A stretch of 64,000 nt of DNA from Ignavibacteria bacterium (GTDB taxonomy: Bacteria; Bacteroidota; Ignavibacteria; Tepidaquicellales; Tepidaquicellaceae). Below are positions 17,312-26,928 of this stretch, in pieces; within the stretch, counting starts at the first letter, position 1, and every line of letters starts with the position of its first letter. Position numbers and translations under genes: made by a program. The stretch spans positions 62,001 through 126,000 of the forward strand of contig JBAZNU010000007.1 in NCBI GenBank assembly GCA_041649015.1. The letters run 5' to 3'. A model generated the notes under the pieces. It was given only the letters and a program-made list of their open reading frames with translations. It did not search any database and was not told where the DNA came from.

Positions 17312-19755
17312 TATTTTATGTGCAATAATTTTATTAGCTTGCTCTTTCCGTTCGATGTTAATTTTAGAAAGTAAATACCGCTTGAAAGGTTATTCGGTTT
17401 GTATATAAATATATTCGGACCTTCGTTAAAAATCTTTCCTTTGATATCATCAACTTCTCTGCCGTTAATATCATATACTTTAAATTCTGCAAACCCTGTT
17501 TTGCTTAAATTGAACTTGATCACTGTTGAAGCATTAAATGGATTCGGGTAATTCTGATACAATTGAATACTGCTTGCAATTTCATTAAGATTGCGGATTC
17601 CTACCGTTTCATAATTACTTACTCTTGCGATTGTTTCAACCTCTGCAATACTACTAAAATTCATTCCATTTATTAATCCGGAATAGTTTTTTATTATTAT
17701 CTTAAGTTTGTTAATCGTCTGCCATGGCGATATAAAAATAGATTTGCCGTTAATATCAAGTGCCCCTGTATTTAATATATGCTGTACCACCTGCTCGTTG
17801 TAGTATAAAAATATTTCGCAATCGGTAACTTGAATGTTAGTCTGATTTGCAGTATTTGGCAGTACATTGTATAATTTAATCTCCCTTACGTCTATAGGTA
17901 TTTCCCATCTTAGTTCAATATTTTCATTAGTCCCGCCGTTTGATATCCAGTTTACGGAAAGGTCTTTATTCCTTGCTCGTCTGTCAATAACATTTCTTGA
18001 ATCTGAATAACTATAAGTACTGCTGGCATAAGTGCTTGCTGAAGTCGAAAGATTTGTAAACTGTGATTCTGTAATATTCACAGGCACTTTTATAAGAGTG
18101 TGTCCGGCGTGGCAGCCGACACATTTTGTTCCTGAACCATTGTTTGCAAAATTAAATCCTGTAACATGTGCAAATTTGCTCTTACCTGCTTTTAGTACAT
18201 TACCATTTGAATCAACGACCTGTTCAAATGATTGTAAATTAGCCGCAATATCCCCCTCAGCGATCTTACCGTCATAATCTACTTTTACTGTTCTAACTAA
18301 AACAGGATCATCAAGTCCAAAAGGATTCTGTCTTTGATGGTTTACAAAGAATCTTATCCTTGCATTCTTTGTTATTCTCGGTGCATCATCAATAGGAGCA
18401 TCAACTGGACCATTTGCATAAATATTCATGCAGTCAAACCTGAATAAGCCCCCTTGATAAAAAGTTGAGGGATCGCTTGTAGGGGGTAGTTTATTCAAAT
18501 CATAGTCATGAAGATAATCTGCAATCGGAGGCTTTTTCTTTGGTAATAACACTTCTGCGTTCAGTTCCAAAGTTACCGGAAGATCAACGATTGGCATAAC
18601 ATTCAATCCATCCTTTGTGCACGTATATACACCGTAATCCTGCTGGATAACAGTTGAAGCGTAAGAGAACATTACTCGTTCGTTACTAATAGGAACTGGG
18701 TCAACCGCATAAGGCGGTAGCATAGTTCCATATGAAGGCGGATTCTGTACATAAAACTGTGTGGATGTATCAACGCCTGCGATGTGATTGAATTCATTTA
18801 GTCCTTTTGCAAAATAACGGATACCCGAACTTCCTCCCGTGCAATACATAGACATATCCGGTACATAACAGGCATACATATTTCCGGAAGAGTCAATTCT
18901 TGGTCTGTATCCGAAAAGGGATTTCCTGTTCCGGGGATCACCTGCATAAAGACTAATCATATCAGCGTCTGGATTAATCATAGCTGTTTGCCAGATGTTT
19001 GCATTATCATTCGTCAATGCAAGAGATGTATCCCTTGTAATACCATTAGGTGCAGTGTTTGATGGCAGGTCGATGTTTAACCACCATCGAGAGTATACAA
19101 TTCTTCCGGTTATAGGATCAACAGTTGGTTTTTCTGCACCGTTTCTCTCCGTTGTAATTCTGAACATATTAAATCCCGTAGAATCCACTATGTAAAGGTT
19201 TGTTGTTAGTACTGCACCAAATTGAGAAATACATGGAAACCTTGTCGATGAAAAAACAATCTTCCCGTCCGGCATATAAACCGGATCAATATCATCGTAC
19301 TTTTTAAATTTGAATGCCGCCTGTCCGAACTGTGATAAATTAATAAATCTGTCTGTGTATGTTAACTTTCTGAATCCTGTTCCGTCTTTCTTTATTTCAT
19401 ATATTCGCCATGAACTGTCCTTGTGCTCTATACCTGCAAATATAATTCTGATTCCATCCCAATTTACACACGGTTGTTGTACATCTACTAACGAAATCCC
19501 GTTGAATGACATCGTGCTGTCGATTAATGTGATAATGCTACCCGTCTCATTTTTAATCATTAACCTTCCGCCTACAACAGAAAACCTTGAATGCGATCCC
19601 ATACCCGGGATTAATCCTGCCTGTGGATACAGTATGTTCCCGTTTAGTTTATGATTTCTTGAAACAAATACTACCGGAAATTCAATTGATTTTGAGTACA
19701 AATCGATTGATGTTAGAATAATTAATAAAGTAATTAGTATTTGCTTTTTCATCAC
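17311..19755 (-). CDS. T9SS-exported beta-propeller protein with CxxCH motif
   Basis: An 814-residue secreted protein. A signal peptide (about 1-21) is followed by TolB/WD40-like propeller segments (for example DPVYMPDGKIVFSSTR and DPITGRIVYSRWW). These resemble proteins annotated with the hydrazine-synthase-alpha middle domain, though the resemblance does not imply hydrazine synthesis. Near residue 545 lies CVGCHAGH, a single c-type heme-binding motif. A discoidin-like (F5/8-type) segment follows, around residues 580-690 (RNVIDRRARNKDLSVNWIS). The C-terminus has NYPNPFNASTVIKF and SSGIYFLKL, a T9SS sorting domain. It is the first gene of the unit with the decarboxylase and DUF6526 genes. The function is unknown; extracellular heme attachment is an inference from the motif. 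Confidence 0.8.
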   Translation of the reverse strand: MMKKQILITLLIILTSIDLYSKSIEFPVVFVSRNHKLNGNILYPQAGLIPGMGSHSRFSVVGGRLMIKNETGSIITLIDSTMSFNGISLVDVQQPCVNWDGIRIIFAGIEHKDSSWRIYEIKKDGTGFRKLTYTDRFINLSQFGQAAFKFKKYDDIDPVYMPDGKIVFSSTRFPCISQFGAVLTTNLYIVDSTGFNMFRITTERNGAEKPTVDPITGRIVYSRWWLNIDLPSNTAPNGITRDTSLALTNDNANIWQTAMINPDADMISLYAGDPRNRKSLFGYRPRIDSSGNMYACYVPDMSMYCTGGSSGIRYFAKGLNEFNHIAGVDTSTQFYVQNPPSYGTMLPPYAVDPVPISNERVMFSYASTVIQQDYGVYTCTKDGLNVMPIVDLPVTLELNAEVLLPKKKPPIADYLHDYDLNKLPPTSDPSTFYQGGLFRFDCMNIYANGPVDAPIDDAPRITKNARIRFFVNHQRQNPFGLDDPVLVRTVKVDYDGKIAEGDIAANLQSFEQVVDSNGNVLKAGKSKFAHVTGFNFANNGSGTKCVGCHAGHTLIKVPVNITESQFTNLSTSASTYASSTYSYSDSRNVIDRRARNKDLSVNWISNGGTNENIELRWEIPIDVREIKLYNVLPNTANQTNIQVTDCEIFLYYNEQVVQHILNTGALDINGKSIFISPWQTINKLKIIIKNYSGLINGMNFSSIAEVETIARVSNYETVGIRNLNEIASSIQLYQNYPNPFNASTVIKFNLSKTGFAEFKVYDINGREVDDIKGKIFNEGPNIFIYKPNNLSSGIYFLKLTSNGKSKLIKLLHIK

Positions 19756-19836
19756 TGCAATATAGGAACTAATAATTGAACATTCACGTTTTAAATTTAA
19801 CTTACTTAATACATTTTTTCAATAACTTAAATAAGA

Positions 19837-21999
19837 ATGAAAACAACAGTACTTCTCTTTATTGCTCTGATTTCTGCTTTTTTGTTTGTCCCTCAACTCT
19901 TTTCACAGGGATTAAACTCTATTACAACTTCCGACACACAGAATGTTATGGCTGTGGGTAATAATGGTAAAATACTCAAGTCCTCAACCGGGGGTAACGG
20001 GTGGAGTTTATTTGTAGTAAATAATACAACTAATTACAAATCTGTTTCTGCTGCCGGGAATTATTACTTTCTGTCGGCGAGCAATGGTAAGGTTTATAAA
20101 ACCTCAGTAAATGTTTTAAACCTTACAGAACAAAATACAGGAGTTGGAGCGCCACTGAATTCCGTTACATTCCTGGATTCTTTGAATGGATTTGCATGCG
20201 GTGCAAATGGTACTGTTATTAAAACTACTAATGGTGGTACGAACTGGACAATCAATAATAACGGCATTGGTTCAGTGAGTTTAAATTCGGTTTCGTTCAA
20301 AGATTTAAATAATGGAGTTATCGTCGGTGATAGCGGAAAAGTATTTCTTACTTCCAACGGCGGACTTAACTGGACTTTGCAACCCTCATTAACCAACAGA
20401 AATCTGCTTCAGGTAAAATATTATTATCAAGGAATTGTAATCGTGGGTGAATATGGAGTAATAATAAAGAAGGATAATATTAACAGTTTTTATTATTTGA
20501 ACTCGAAGACAAATTCCGACATAAGAGGTATTTCAGGTACTTTCTATAATAATCACATTTGCGGTGGAGGCGGATTTATTCGTAATAATAAAAACGGATC
20601 ATCAGGATATCTTAATTTCGAAGTCAATCCTATGATGGCAAATCTCGTTGATGTTGTTTTTGCCGATTCGCTCATAGGTTATGCTGTTAGCAGTCTGAAC
20701 GATGCAGTTATTAAAACAATAAACGGTGGTACTAAATGGGATCTTCCCGCGGGTACAAGCGTTAATATTAACTGGGTCTCAAAACTTTCCGCCTCAAGCG
20801 GAATTGGAAACAATCTTTGTCAGCATCCTTTTGACAGGAACGCAATGTATGTAATGTACGGCAGTACCGTGTATATAAGCAGAAACAGGGGAGAGACATG
20901 GAGCTCTATAGCAACGACAGCCCTCGGGACTCGTGCACATTCCTTCTACGTTAGTCCTCTCGACACAAACGTATGGGTTGCCGCTATTGAAAGCTCACCC
21001 GACAAAGTTATTAAATCAACAAACTACGGTGTAACTTGGACCACTATCATTTCTAAAAATTTTAGTAATTATGGACAACCTCTTGAAATGGATCAAAATA
21101 ATCCCTCAGTGTTTTATTTTGCTCCCGACGGAGGCGGCCTCTATAAATCTCTCGATACCGGTTCAACCTTCACAGAAATTTCTGGTAACTATCCATTCAG
21201 AAGTCCCTGTGACTTGATTGTCATGTACGATAGTTCAAATATCGTCTTTGTCGCCGACGGTGTTACAGGTTCAGGAGTTGCAAAGATATTTAAGTCAACT
21301 AACGGAGGTGTTAATTGGCTGGATGTTCATTCAAATGCAAGTTCAAGTGAAATACCTTCTATGTCAAATGTTGTTTTCGATAGGAGTGTCATTTATGCTA
21401 CTAACTGGCCAAGCGGTGCAATCTACAGAACAACGAACTATGGAGATAACTGGTCGCTGCTCAGGACGAATTCCGGTTCGGGCTGGGCTTCTGATATGTG
21501 CAGGGAAGACCCGACTCTTGTATTGACGGGCTCTTACGGCTCTTCTTCATGGCTTTCCACAGACGGCGGTGCAAATTTCTCAACCTTTGCAGCATCAGGT
21601 GGTGCGGGTGCGGGAATGATTGTTCCGGAAAGAGGGTATCAGCTTAATATGATGACAGGTGCTCTTTTGAAGATGAACTTCGTGTATTCTGTTTTGACAG
21701 AAATTGAAGAGAATAATGTTACAACTTTAGTACCCAAAATATTCAAGCTGTACCAGAATTATCCTAATCCATTTAACCCGGTAACTAAAATTAAATTTGA
21801 TTTACCGAAAAGTAACAATGTCAAAATAGTTCTTTATGATAATATAGGAAGAGAATTGAAGACCATATTAAACGAATACAGAAATGCCGGAACTTATGAA
21901 ATAAGTTTTGACGGAAGTAAATTAAGTACGGGAGTATATTATTACCGGCTGACATCAGGCAGTATTGCCGAAACCAAAAAAATGATTTTAACTAAATAA
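19837..21999 (+). CDS. T9SS-exported Ycf48/sortilin-like BNR-repeat protein
   Basis: A 720-residue secreted beta-propeller protein. A signal peptide of about 24 residues (FVPQLFSQ) precedes many repeats of the type TTNGGTNWT, TSNGGLNWT, KSTNGGVNW and STDGGANFS, the BNR/Asp-box and Ycf48-like signature. The C-terminal 85 residues form a T9SS sorting domain (NYPNPFNPVTKIKF and STGVYYYRL). Such proteins are usually surface-attached or released; the ligand is unknown. It is divergent from the CxxCH-protein gene (82-base shared upstream region) and is followed after 11 bases by another T9SS gene. Confidence 0.85.
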   Translation: MKTTVLLFIALISAFLFVPQLFSQGLNSITTSDTQNVMAVGNNGKILKSSTGGNGWSLFVVNNTTNYKSVSAAGNYYFLSASNGKVYKTSVNVLNLTEQNTGVGAPLNSVTFLDSLNGFACGANGTVIKTTNGGTNWTINNNGIGSVSLNSVSFKDLNNGVIVGDSGKVFLTSNGGLNWTLQPSLTNRNLLQVKYYYQGIVIVGEYGVIIKKDNINSFYYLNSKTNSDIRGISGTFYNNHICGGGGFIRNNKNGSSGYLNFEVNPMMANLVDVVFADSLIGYAVSSLNDAVIKTINGGTKWDLPAGTSVNINWVSKLSASSGIGNNLCQHPFDRNAMYVMYGSTVYISRNRGETWSSIATTALGTRAHSFYVSPLDTNVWVAAIESSPDKVIKSTNYGVTWTTIISKNFSNYGQPLEMDQNNPSVFYFAPDGGGLYKSLDTGSTFTEISGNYPFRSPCDLIVMYDSSNIVFVADGVTGSGVAKIFKSTNGGVNWLDVHSNASSSEIPSMSNVVFDRSVIYATNWPSGAIYRTTNYGDNWSLLRTNSGSGWASDMCREDPTLVLTGSYGSSSWLSTDGGANFSTFAASGGAGAGMIVPERGYQLNMMTGALLKMNFVYSVLTEIEENNVTTLVPKIFKLYQNYPNPFNPVTKIKFDLPKSNNVKIVLYDNIGRELKTILNEYRNAGTYEISFDGSKLSTGVYYYRLTSGSIAETKKMILTK

Positions 22000-22010
22000 C
22001 AAATAACATA

Positions 22011-22832
22011 ATGCTAAAGAAATTTCTAATTTTTTCATTCGTTGTAATTCTCGGAATTGCTTTATACACAAACATTAAAGCATTTTCAACGGGCATTGTC
22101 GGATTAACTAAGAGAGCCGGTAATACAGTAGGTTGCACCTGTCATGGTTTCAATCCTACAGCTTCAGTTAATGTTTCTTTTCAGGGTCCGGATTCAGTTG
22201 CATACGGTGACACTGCTACTTTCACTGTTAGTATAACCGGTGGTCCATTAACTAAAGGAGGAATTGACATCTCATCGGGGAATGGAAAAGTGATTCTTAG
22301 CCAGTCGGATAATACTTTGCAGAGCCTTGAAGGTTCTCCCGGCGTGTTTGAACTCACACATGTAACTCCAAAAGCTCCTGTTTCCGGGTCTGTTACATGG
22401 ACTTTCAGATACATTGCTCCACTTGCAGGGTCAAAAGATACCTTGTTTTCAACTGGCAATTCTGTTGACTTTACAGGAGGTACTAATAACGACTCATGGA
22501 ATTTTGGACAAAATAAAGTTATAGTTCTTAAAGCACCTACCGGTATTGCGGGTACTAATGAATTTATTGATAATTTTCGCTTAAACCAGAATTATCCAAA
22601 TCCTTTTAATCCTGTTACAAAGATTAATTATTCAATCGCTAAAAGCGGAAACGTTACCCTGTCTGTCTTTGATAGTAAAGGTAATCTCGTAAAGAATTTG
22701 GTTAATGAAAGAAAACAAGCAGGCGAATATAATGTTGAATTTAATGGAATTGGTTTAAGCAGCGGTGTCTATTTTTACACTATTAATATCAACGGATTAA
22801 GCGAAACAAGAAAAATGATGCTGGTTAAATAA
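22011..22832 (+). CDS. Choice-of-anchor V-type T9SS protein with CTCH motif
   Basis: A 273-residue exported protein. After a signal peptide comes STGIVGLTKRAGNTVGCTCHG, the start of a reelin-like or choice-of-anchor-V domain, in which a CxxCH heme motif is usually found. Here only one residue separates the two Cys (CTCH). The middle is a beta-sandwich (PDSVAYGDTATFTVSITGG...FTGGTNNDSWNFG). The C-terminus is a T9SS domain (NYPNPFNPVTKINYS, SSGVYFYTI). It is co-transcribed with the preceding BNR protein (11-base gap) and ended by a terminator. The role is unknown. Whether heme is bound is doubtful because of the altered spacing. Confidence 0.8.
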   Translation: MLKKFLIFSFVVILGIALYTNIKAFSTGIVGLTKRAGNTVGCTCHGFNPTASVNVSFQGPDSVAYGDTATFTVSITGGPLTKGGIDISSGNGKVILSQSDNTLQSLEGSPGVFELTHVTPKAPVSGSVTWTFRYIAPLAGSKDTLFSTGNSVDFTGGTNNDSWNFGQNKVIVLKAPTGIAGTNEFIDNFRLNQNYPNPFNPVTKINYSIAKSGNVTLSVFDSKGNLVKNLVNERKQAGEYNVEFNGIGLSSGVYFYTININGLSETRKMMLVK

Positions 22833-22854
22833 TTCAATTCAATATCTTTTAATA

Positions 22855-22886
22855 AAAGGCAGTCTCTACGGCTGCCTTTGTGTTTC
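22855..22886 (+). terminator. Intrinsic terminator after the T9SS pair
   Basis: Stem AAAGGCAG (22855-22862) / CTGCCTTT (22872-22879) with a 9-base loop, then TGTTTC. Confidence 0.75.
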
Positions 22887-22917
22887 TGTTAAAGTATATA
22901 TACAAACCTTAAATTTA

Positions 22918-25095
22918 CTACTTGAGTAATACAATCCTGTATACAGATGTATAATCATTATCTCCGTTAATATACAACATGCAATAATATATTCCGCTTG
23001 CGTAGTTTTTACCGTTAAAATATGATGTGTAATTCCCTGCAGGTCTTAAATCATTACTAATAAGAGTTTTTACCTCCCTTCCTAAAACATCATAAACTTT
23101 CAAAGTAATATATCCGTTAATCGGCAGATTGAAGTTAATTCTTGTTGCTGCATTGAAAGGATTCGGGTAAGCAGCAAGATTTACAAGATCTTTTTTCTTG
23201 GGCTGCTGACCACCGCTGAAAATAGAGGTATCAATGTATAAACTTTTCCGAACTCCCATACCTGTCTGATCGTTGCTTTCAAAATATGAATACCAAAGAG
23301 TAAGGTTGTTTTTATCCTCAAAAATTCCCGTGGAACGGTAAATTTGTGCATGTCCATATTGTTCTTTCTTCATCAACGGTTCAGGCGCTAAATCCCATTT
23401 TATAAGGTCTTTGCTTCTTGCAATGTATAAATCGTTGTTCTTGGAACTTGCGACATCGTACTTTCCTGCAATAAGCATGTAATACATACCGTCAAAATTA
23501 TTTCTTAATACATTTATATGCCAGGGCTGGAAACTCTTGCTGGTATTGAATATTACACGCTGTTTTATCTGCTGATCCCAGCCATTCATGAGTTCAATGT
23601 TGTTTAAATAACTGACCTCAAACTTACTGTCCGGCGTTTTATCTACAAAAAAAATATAGTACTTGTTTGCTTTTATAAGGGATGGTGCAAACGTCATTCG
23701 TTGATAGCTTGTTTGTTTTAGTATGGTTACAGAATCAGGATTAGTGAAATTGCTGTCGTACATTACCATTTTTACGTTTTGGTAAAACTTTTCCTGTTTT
23801 TGAGAAAATGTCTCATTGTACACCATATAATATTTCCCATTATCATACAAAACATCAGGATCATTATTGTATGCATTTCTGTAATTTGGAGGTACAGCCG
23901 GCATGTTAATTAGGGGTTTTTTCGTTCCAGGAATCTCTGTAAAGTTAAATCCGTCTATGCTTTCTAGGACTGATGGATTTTCAAAATCATCATCGCTGAA
24001 CGGAAATGGTGTCATTACCATTTTGTACTTACCATCATGTCCTATTATAACGTCCGGATGTATCGCTTGATTCGTTCCCTCGTAGGTTTTTATTACTAAG
24101 TCTCTGTTGTTATCGGTGTCATAAAATAAAATCAAATCATTGCTTATTCCTGTTTTGATCGGAAGTATTATCTTCCATGAATTCCTCCAGGATGAATCCA
24201 CATCACCTGGTATTAAATTGTCGTTTCCTGTTTTGTAAAATCTGCAGTCTCCTGTTTCCCGAAAGTAAAACAAAAGGTTGCCGTATTCTCTTCCGTTTCC
24301 GAAATCACCCGTTTCAATGTATGTGATATTCTTTGGGAATTCAGTGTTTATTGGTATTTCAGTAAAATATGGTACAGATGAATTGTAACGGAAAAGTGAT
24401 ACCCGGCCGCCCTGGTTTTTATTAAAGGGGTCGTAAGTTATTAAGCCTTTTGTTCCGTTTTCAAATGTAATTCTTTTTACGGTTTCCCATGTTTGTCTTT
24501 TCATAAATACAGAACCCCATAATGAATCTATTTTGTAATTTCCGGAATTTTCCTTCGTGATTTTGTATAGATTAGCAATGCTATCCTTTGCATCATAGAA
24601 AAGAAATTCATTCTTCGTTTCACGGTAAGAGTCCATCAATACTATTTCTGTCCATGTTTTTCTGATTGAAGTAATTTTGCTTTTTACTATCAGCTCCATA
24701 TATTTCCCCAGATTACAGATTTCTACAATTCCATTATACTGATCATATAATAAAAGTTCATCCTTGTCGTCAGCGTCAAAATCATGTGCAATTATTCTGT
24801 ACCATGACCGGCTCAAATCGTAGTAACTTCTGGATATTGATAACTCGGAGTCTAAAAGTAATGCTGTTCCATTTGCTCTGTCATAAAAGAAAAGAAAGAA
24901 TGTATTGTTATAACGAATCTGTGTAACTGAACTTACTGTTTCCATGAACTCATAACCGAAGTAAACTAATTCGTCAAGGTTGTTCTCACTTGTTGTGTAT
25001 ATTTCAAACGAGCCGTCAAGGTTGTTGACCTGTGCGTATGTATTACTGAATAGCACGAATATTAAAGGAATTGCTAAGAGGTAAATTCTCTGCAT
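22918..25095 (-). CDS. T9SS-exported two-propeller protein, GH43-like C-terminal half
   Basis: A 725-residue secreted protein with a signal peptide (about 1-21, ending NTYAQ). The first half (to about 310) has repeated aromatic-rich strands with AHDFDADDKDELLLYD, an FG-GAP/VCBS-like repeat. The second half has NNDPDVLYDNGKYYMVYNE and APSLIKANKYYIFFVDK, the look of a five-bladed GH43/GH32-type propeller, though I cannot confirm the catalytic acids. The C-terminus is a T9SS domain (AYPNPFNAATRINF, ASGIYYCML). It may act on extracellular polysaccharide or may be only a binding protein. It is monocistronic and convergent with the preceding T9SS pair. Confidence 0.75.
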   Translation of the reverse strand: MQRIYLLAIPLIFVLFSNTYAQVNNLDGSFEIYTTSENNLDELVYFGYEFMETVSSVTQIRYNNTFFLFFYDRANGTALLLDSELSISRSYYDLSRSWYRIIAHDFDADDKDELLLYDQYNGIVEICNLGKYMELIVKSKITSIRKTWTEIVLMDSYRETKNEFLFYDAKDSIANLYKITKENSGNYKIDSLWGSVFMKRQTWETVKRITFENGTKGLITYDPFNKNQGGRVSLFRYNSSVPYFTEIPINTEFPKNITYIETGDFGNGREYGNLLFYFRETGDCRFYKTGNDNLIPGDVDSSWRNSWKIILPIKTGISNDLILFYDTDNNRDLVIKTYEGTNQAIHPDVIIGHDGKYKMVMTPFPFSDDDFENPSVLESIDGFNFTEIPGTKKPLINMPAVPPNYRNAYNNDPDVLYDNGKYYMVYNETFSQKQEKFYQNVKMVMYDSNFTNPDSVTILKQTSYQRMTFAPSLIKANKYYIFFVDKTPDSKFEVSYLNNIELMNGWDQQIKQRVIFNTSKSFQPWHINVLRNNFDGMYYMLIAGKYDVASSKNNDLYIARSKDLIKWDLAPEPLMKKEQYGHAQIYRSTGIFEDKNNLTLWYSYFESNDQTGMGVRKSLYIDTSIFSGGQQPKKKDLVNLAAYPNPFNAATRINFNLPINGYITLKVYDVLGREVKTLISNDLRPAGNYTSYFNGKNYASGIYYCMLYINGDNDYTSVYRIVLLK

Positions 25096-25184
25096 ATATA
25101 ATGCTGTTTAATACTTAAAATATAGTAATGAATTTATTACAATGAAACAGCAAATTATTAACCCTGAATTAAAGGCTTTGTTTA

Positions 25185-26330
25185 TCAGCTAAACACCGAT
25201 TTGAAAAATCCTTTTTCACTATTGGCTTCTGGAATGAAGTTTTCGCTTTTGTTTAATTCTTTCAATAATGTCTTTTCTTTTGAAGATATTTTCTTGGGAA
25301 TAAATACGTGTATCTTTACAAGCTGGTCGCCTCTGCCCCCGCTGTTTAAATGCCTTATTCCTTTATCTCTCATTCTTAAAATATTACCGGATTGAGTTCC
25401 AGGTTCTATTTTAAGTTTCGCTTTGCCATTCAATGTCGGGACAACTACATCTGCCCCGAGTATTGCATCGCTTATACTGATTTTTAGATTGTATATGATA
25501 TCGTCATTATCGCGTATAAAATATTCATGTTTTGACTCTTCTATGAAAATCAGCAAATCGCCTGCATGTCCGCCTCTCGAACCCGCATTTCCTTTGCCTC
25601 GCATTGATATATACTGTCCATCTGAAACACCAGCAGGTATTTTGATTGTTTCTGTCTCCTCGTCCTTTACCCTGCCGTCACCATTGCATTCGGTACATTT
25701 ATCTCTTACAATCTTACCCTCGCCGTGACAATTATGGCATTCAGAAACATTCACAAACTGTCCGAATATCGAACGCGATACCTGTTTAATTTCTCCCGCA
25801 CCATTGCATACCGAACATGTAACATAACCGCTGCTCGATTTTGCTCCGGTACCGTTGCATGTCTTGCATGTCTTAAGTTTTTTAATCTTAATTACTTTTT
25901 CCGTTCCGTCAGCAATCTCTTCGTAAGTCATTTTTATCGTTATCTTCATGTCCGACCCGGGAATTCCCTGTGAACGTCTTCTTCCTCTTGACGAACCGCC
26001 CCCGAAGAACTCATCAAATATACTGCCGCCGCCAAAACCTCCGAAGATATCACCGAAATGTGAAAATATGTCGCTAACATTGTCAAAGCCCGAGAATCCT
26101 GTCGAATTAACTCCCTGATGTCCGAATTGATCATATCTCTGACGTTTCTGTTGGTCTGAAAGTACTTCGTATGCTTCAGCGCATTCCTTGAATTTTTCCT
26201 CTGCTTCTTTATTGCCCGGGTTCCTGTCAGGGTGGTATTTCATCGCAAGCTTTCTGTAGGCAGATTTTATCTCGTCGTTAGATGAATTTTTTTGTACACC
26301 AAGTATCTCGTAGTAATCCCTTTTTGTCAT
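25185..26330 (-). CDS. dnaJ: Chaperone DnaJ (Hsp40)
   Basis: A 381-residue co-chaperone that stimulates DnaK ATPase. The J domain (about 1-70) has the HPD motif in KYHPDRNPG. A Gly/Phe-rich linker follows (GGFGGGSIFDEFFGGG). Four zinc-binding CxxCxGxG repeats follow at CKTCNGTG, CSVCNGAG, CHNCHGEG and CTECNGDG. The C-terminal substrate-binding beta domains end the protein. The start lies 3 bases after the grpE stop, so it is the third gene of hrcA-grpE-dnaJ. dnaK itself is 27 kb away beside hsp20. Confidence 0.97.
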   Translation of the reverse strand: MTKRDYYEILGVQKNSSNDEIKSAYRKLAMKYHPDRNPGNKEAEEKFKECAEAYEVLSDQQKRQRYDQFGHQGVNSTGFSGFDNVSDIFSHFGDIFGGFGGGSIFDEFFGGGSSRGRRRSQGIPGSDMKITIKMTYEEIADGTEKVIKIKKLKTCKTCNGTGAKSSSGYVTCSVCNGAGEIKQVSRSIFGQFVNVSECHNCHGEGKIVRDKCTECNGDGRVKDEETETIKIPAGVSDGQYISMRGKGNAGSRGGHAGDLLIFIEESKHEYFIRDNDDIIYNLKISISDAILGADVVVPTLNGKAKLKIEPGTQSGNILRMRDKGIRHLNSGGRGDQLVKIHVFIPKKISSKEKTLLKELNKSENFIPEANSEKGFFKSVFS

Positions 26331-26333
26331 GTC

Positions 26334-26909
26334 TTATTCCTTCTCGGCAGATACTATTACTTTCGCAAATCTGATTACCTTGTCTTTTAATTTATAACCC
26401 TTTTCAACCACTTCCGTTACAGTGTGTGGCGGAACTTCATCATTTTGTACCTGTAGAAATGCGTCGCATGTGTCAACATCAAATTCTTTTCCTAGTATAT
26501 TAATTTCTTCAAGACCTTCGTTCTTTAATGTTGTCTTGAATTTATCTGCTATTAGCTGCATTCCTTGTTTTAAAGTACCAAAATCTTTCGTCTCTTCTTT
26601 TTCTATCGATTCTATTGCACGGTTTATGTCATCGTAAACAGGAAGCAGTGATTTTATTAAATTCTCAGATGCGTATTTAATGTAATTTGAAATTTCGTTG
26701 TCAGAACGCTTTTTGTAATTTTCAAACTCAGCAGCTTTGCGTATGAAAGCATCCTTGTAATATTCTGCTTCAGCTTTAAATTTTTCTACCTCTGTCAGTT
26801 GAATATCTTCTGCTTTATCCATTGTTGCTTCTGCATTTTCTTCATGTTTAGTCTTCTCGTTTTGCTTCTTTTCCTCTGTGTTTGTTTTGTGTTTATCGCT
26901 TTTCTTCAT
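26334..26909 (-). CDS. grpE: Nucleotide exchange factor GrpE
   Basis: A 191-residue protein. A highly charged, disordered N-terminus (residues 1-40, Lys/Glu-rich) leads into a long coiled coil (EAEYYKDAFIRKAAEFENYKK is the conserved helix). A C-terminal beta domain follows (FDVDTCDAFLQVQNDEVPP...GYKLKDKVIRFAKVIVS). It releases ADP from DnaK. It lies between hrcA (19-base gap) and dnaJ (3-base gap) in one operon. Length and order are as usual for the family. Confidence 0.95.
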   Translation of the reverse strand: MKKSDKHKTNTEEKKQNEKTKHEENAEATMDKAEDIQLTEVEKFKAEAEYYKDAFIRKAAEFENYKKRSDNEISNYIKYASENLIKSLLPVYDDINRAIESIEKEETKDFGTLKQGMQLIADKFKTTLKNEGLEEINILGKEFDVDTCDAFLQVQNDEVPPHTVTEVVEKGYKLKDKVIRFAKVIVSAEKE

Positions 26910-26928
26910 TTTATCTTAAAACTCCTGT

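Noticed and set aside
17311..19755. Hydrazine synthase alpha subunit
   Set aside because: Only the propeller part resembles that protein; the rest of the complex is absent and the C-terminus is a T9SS tail, so the name would mislead.
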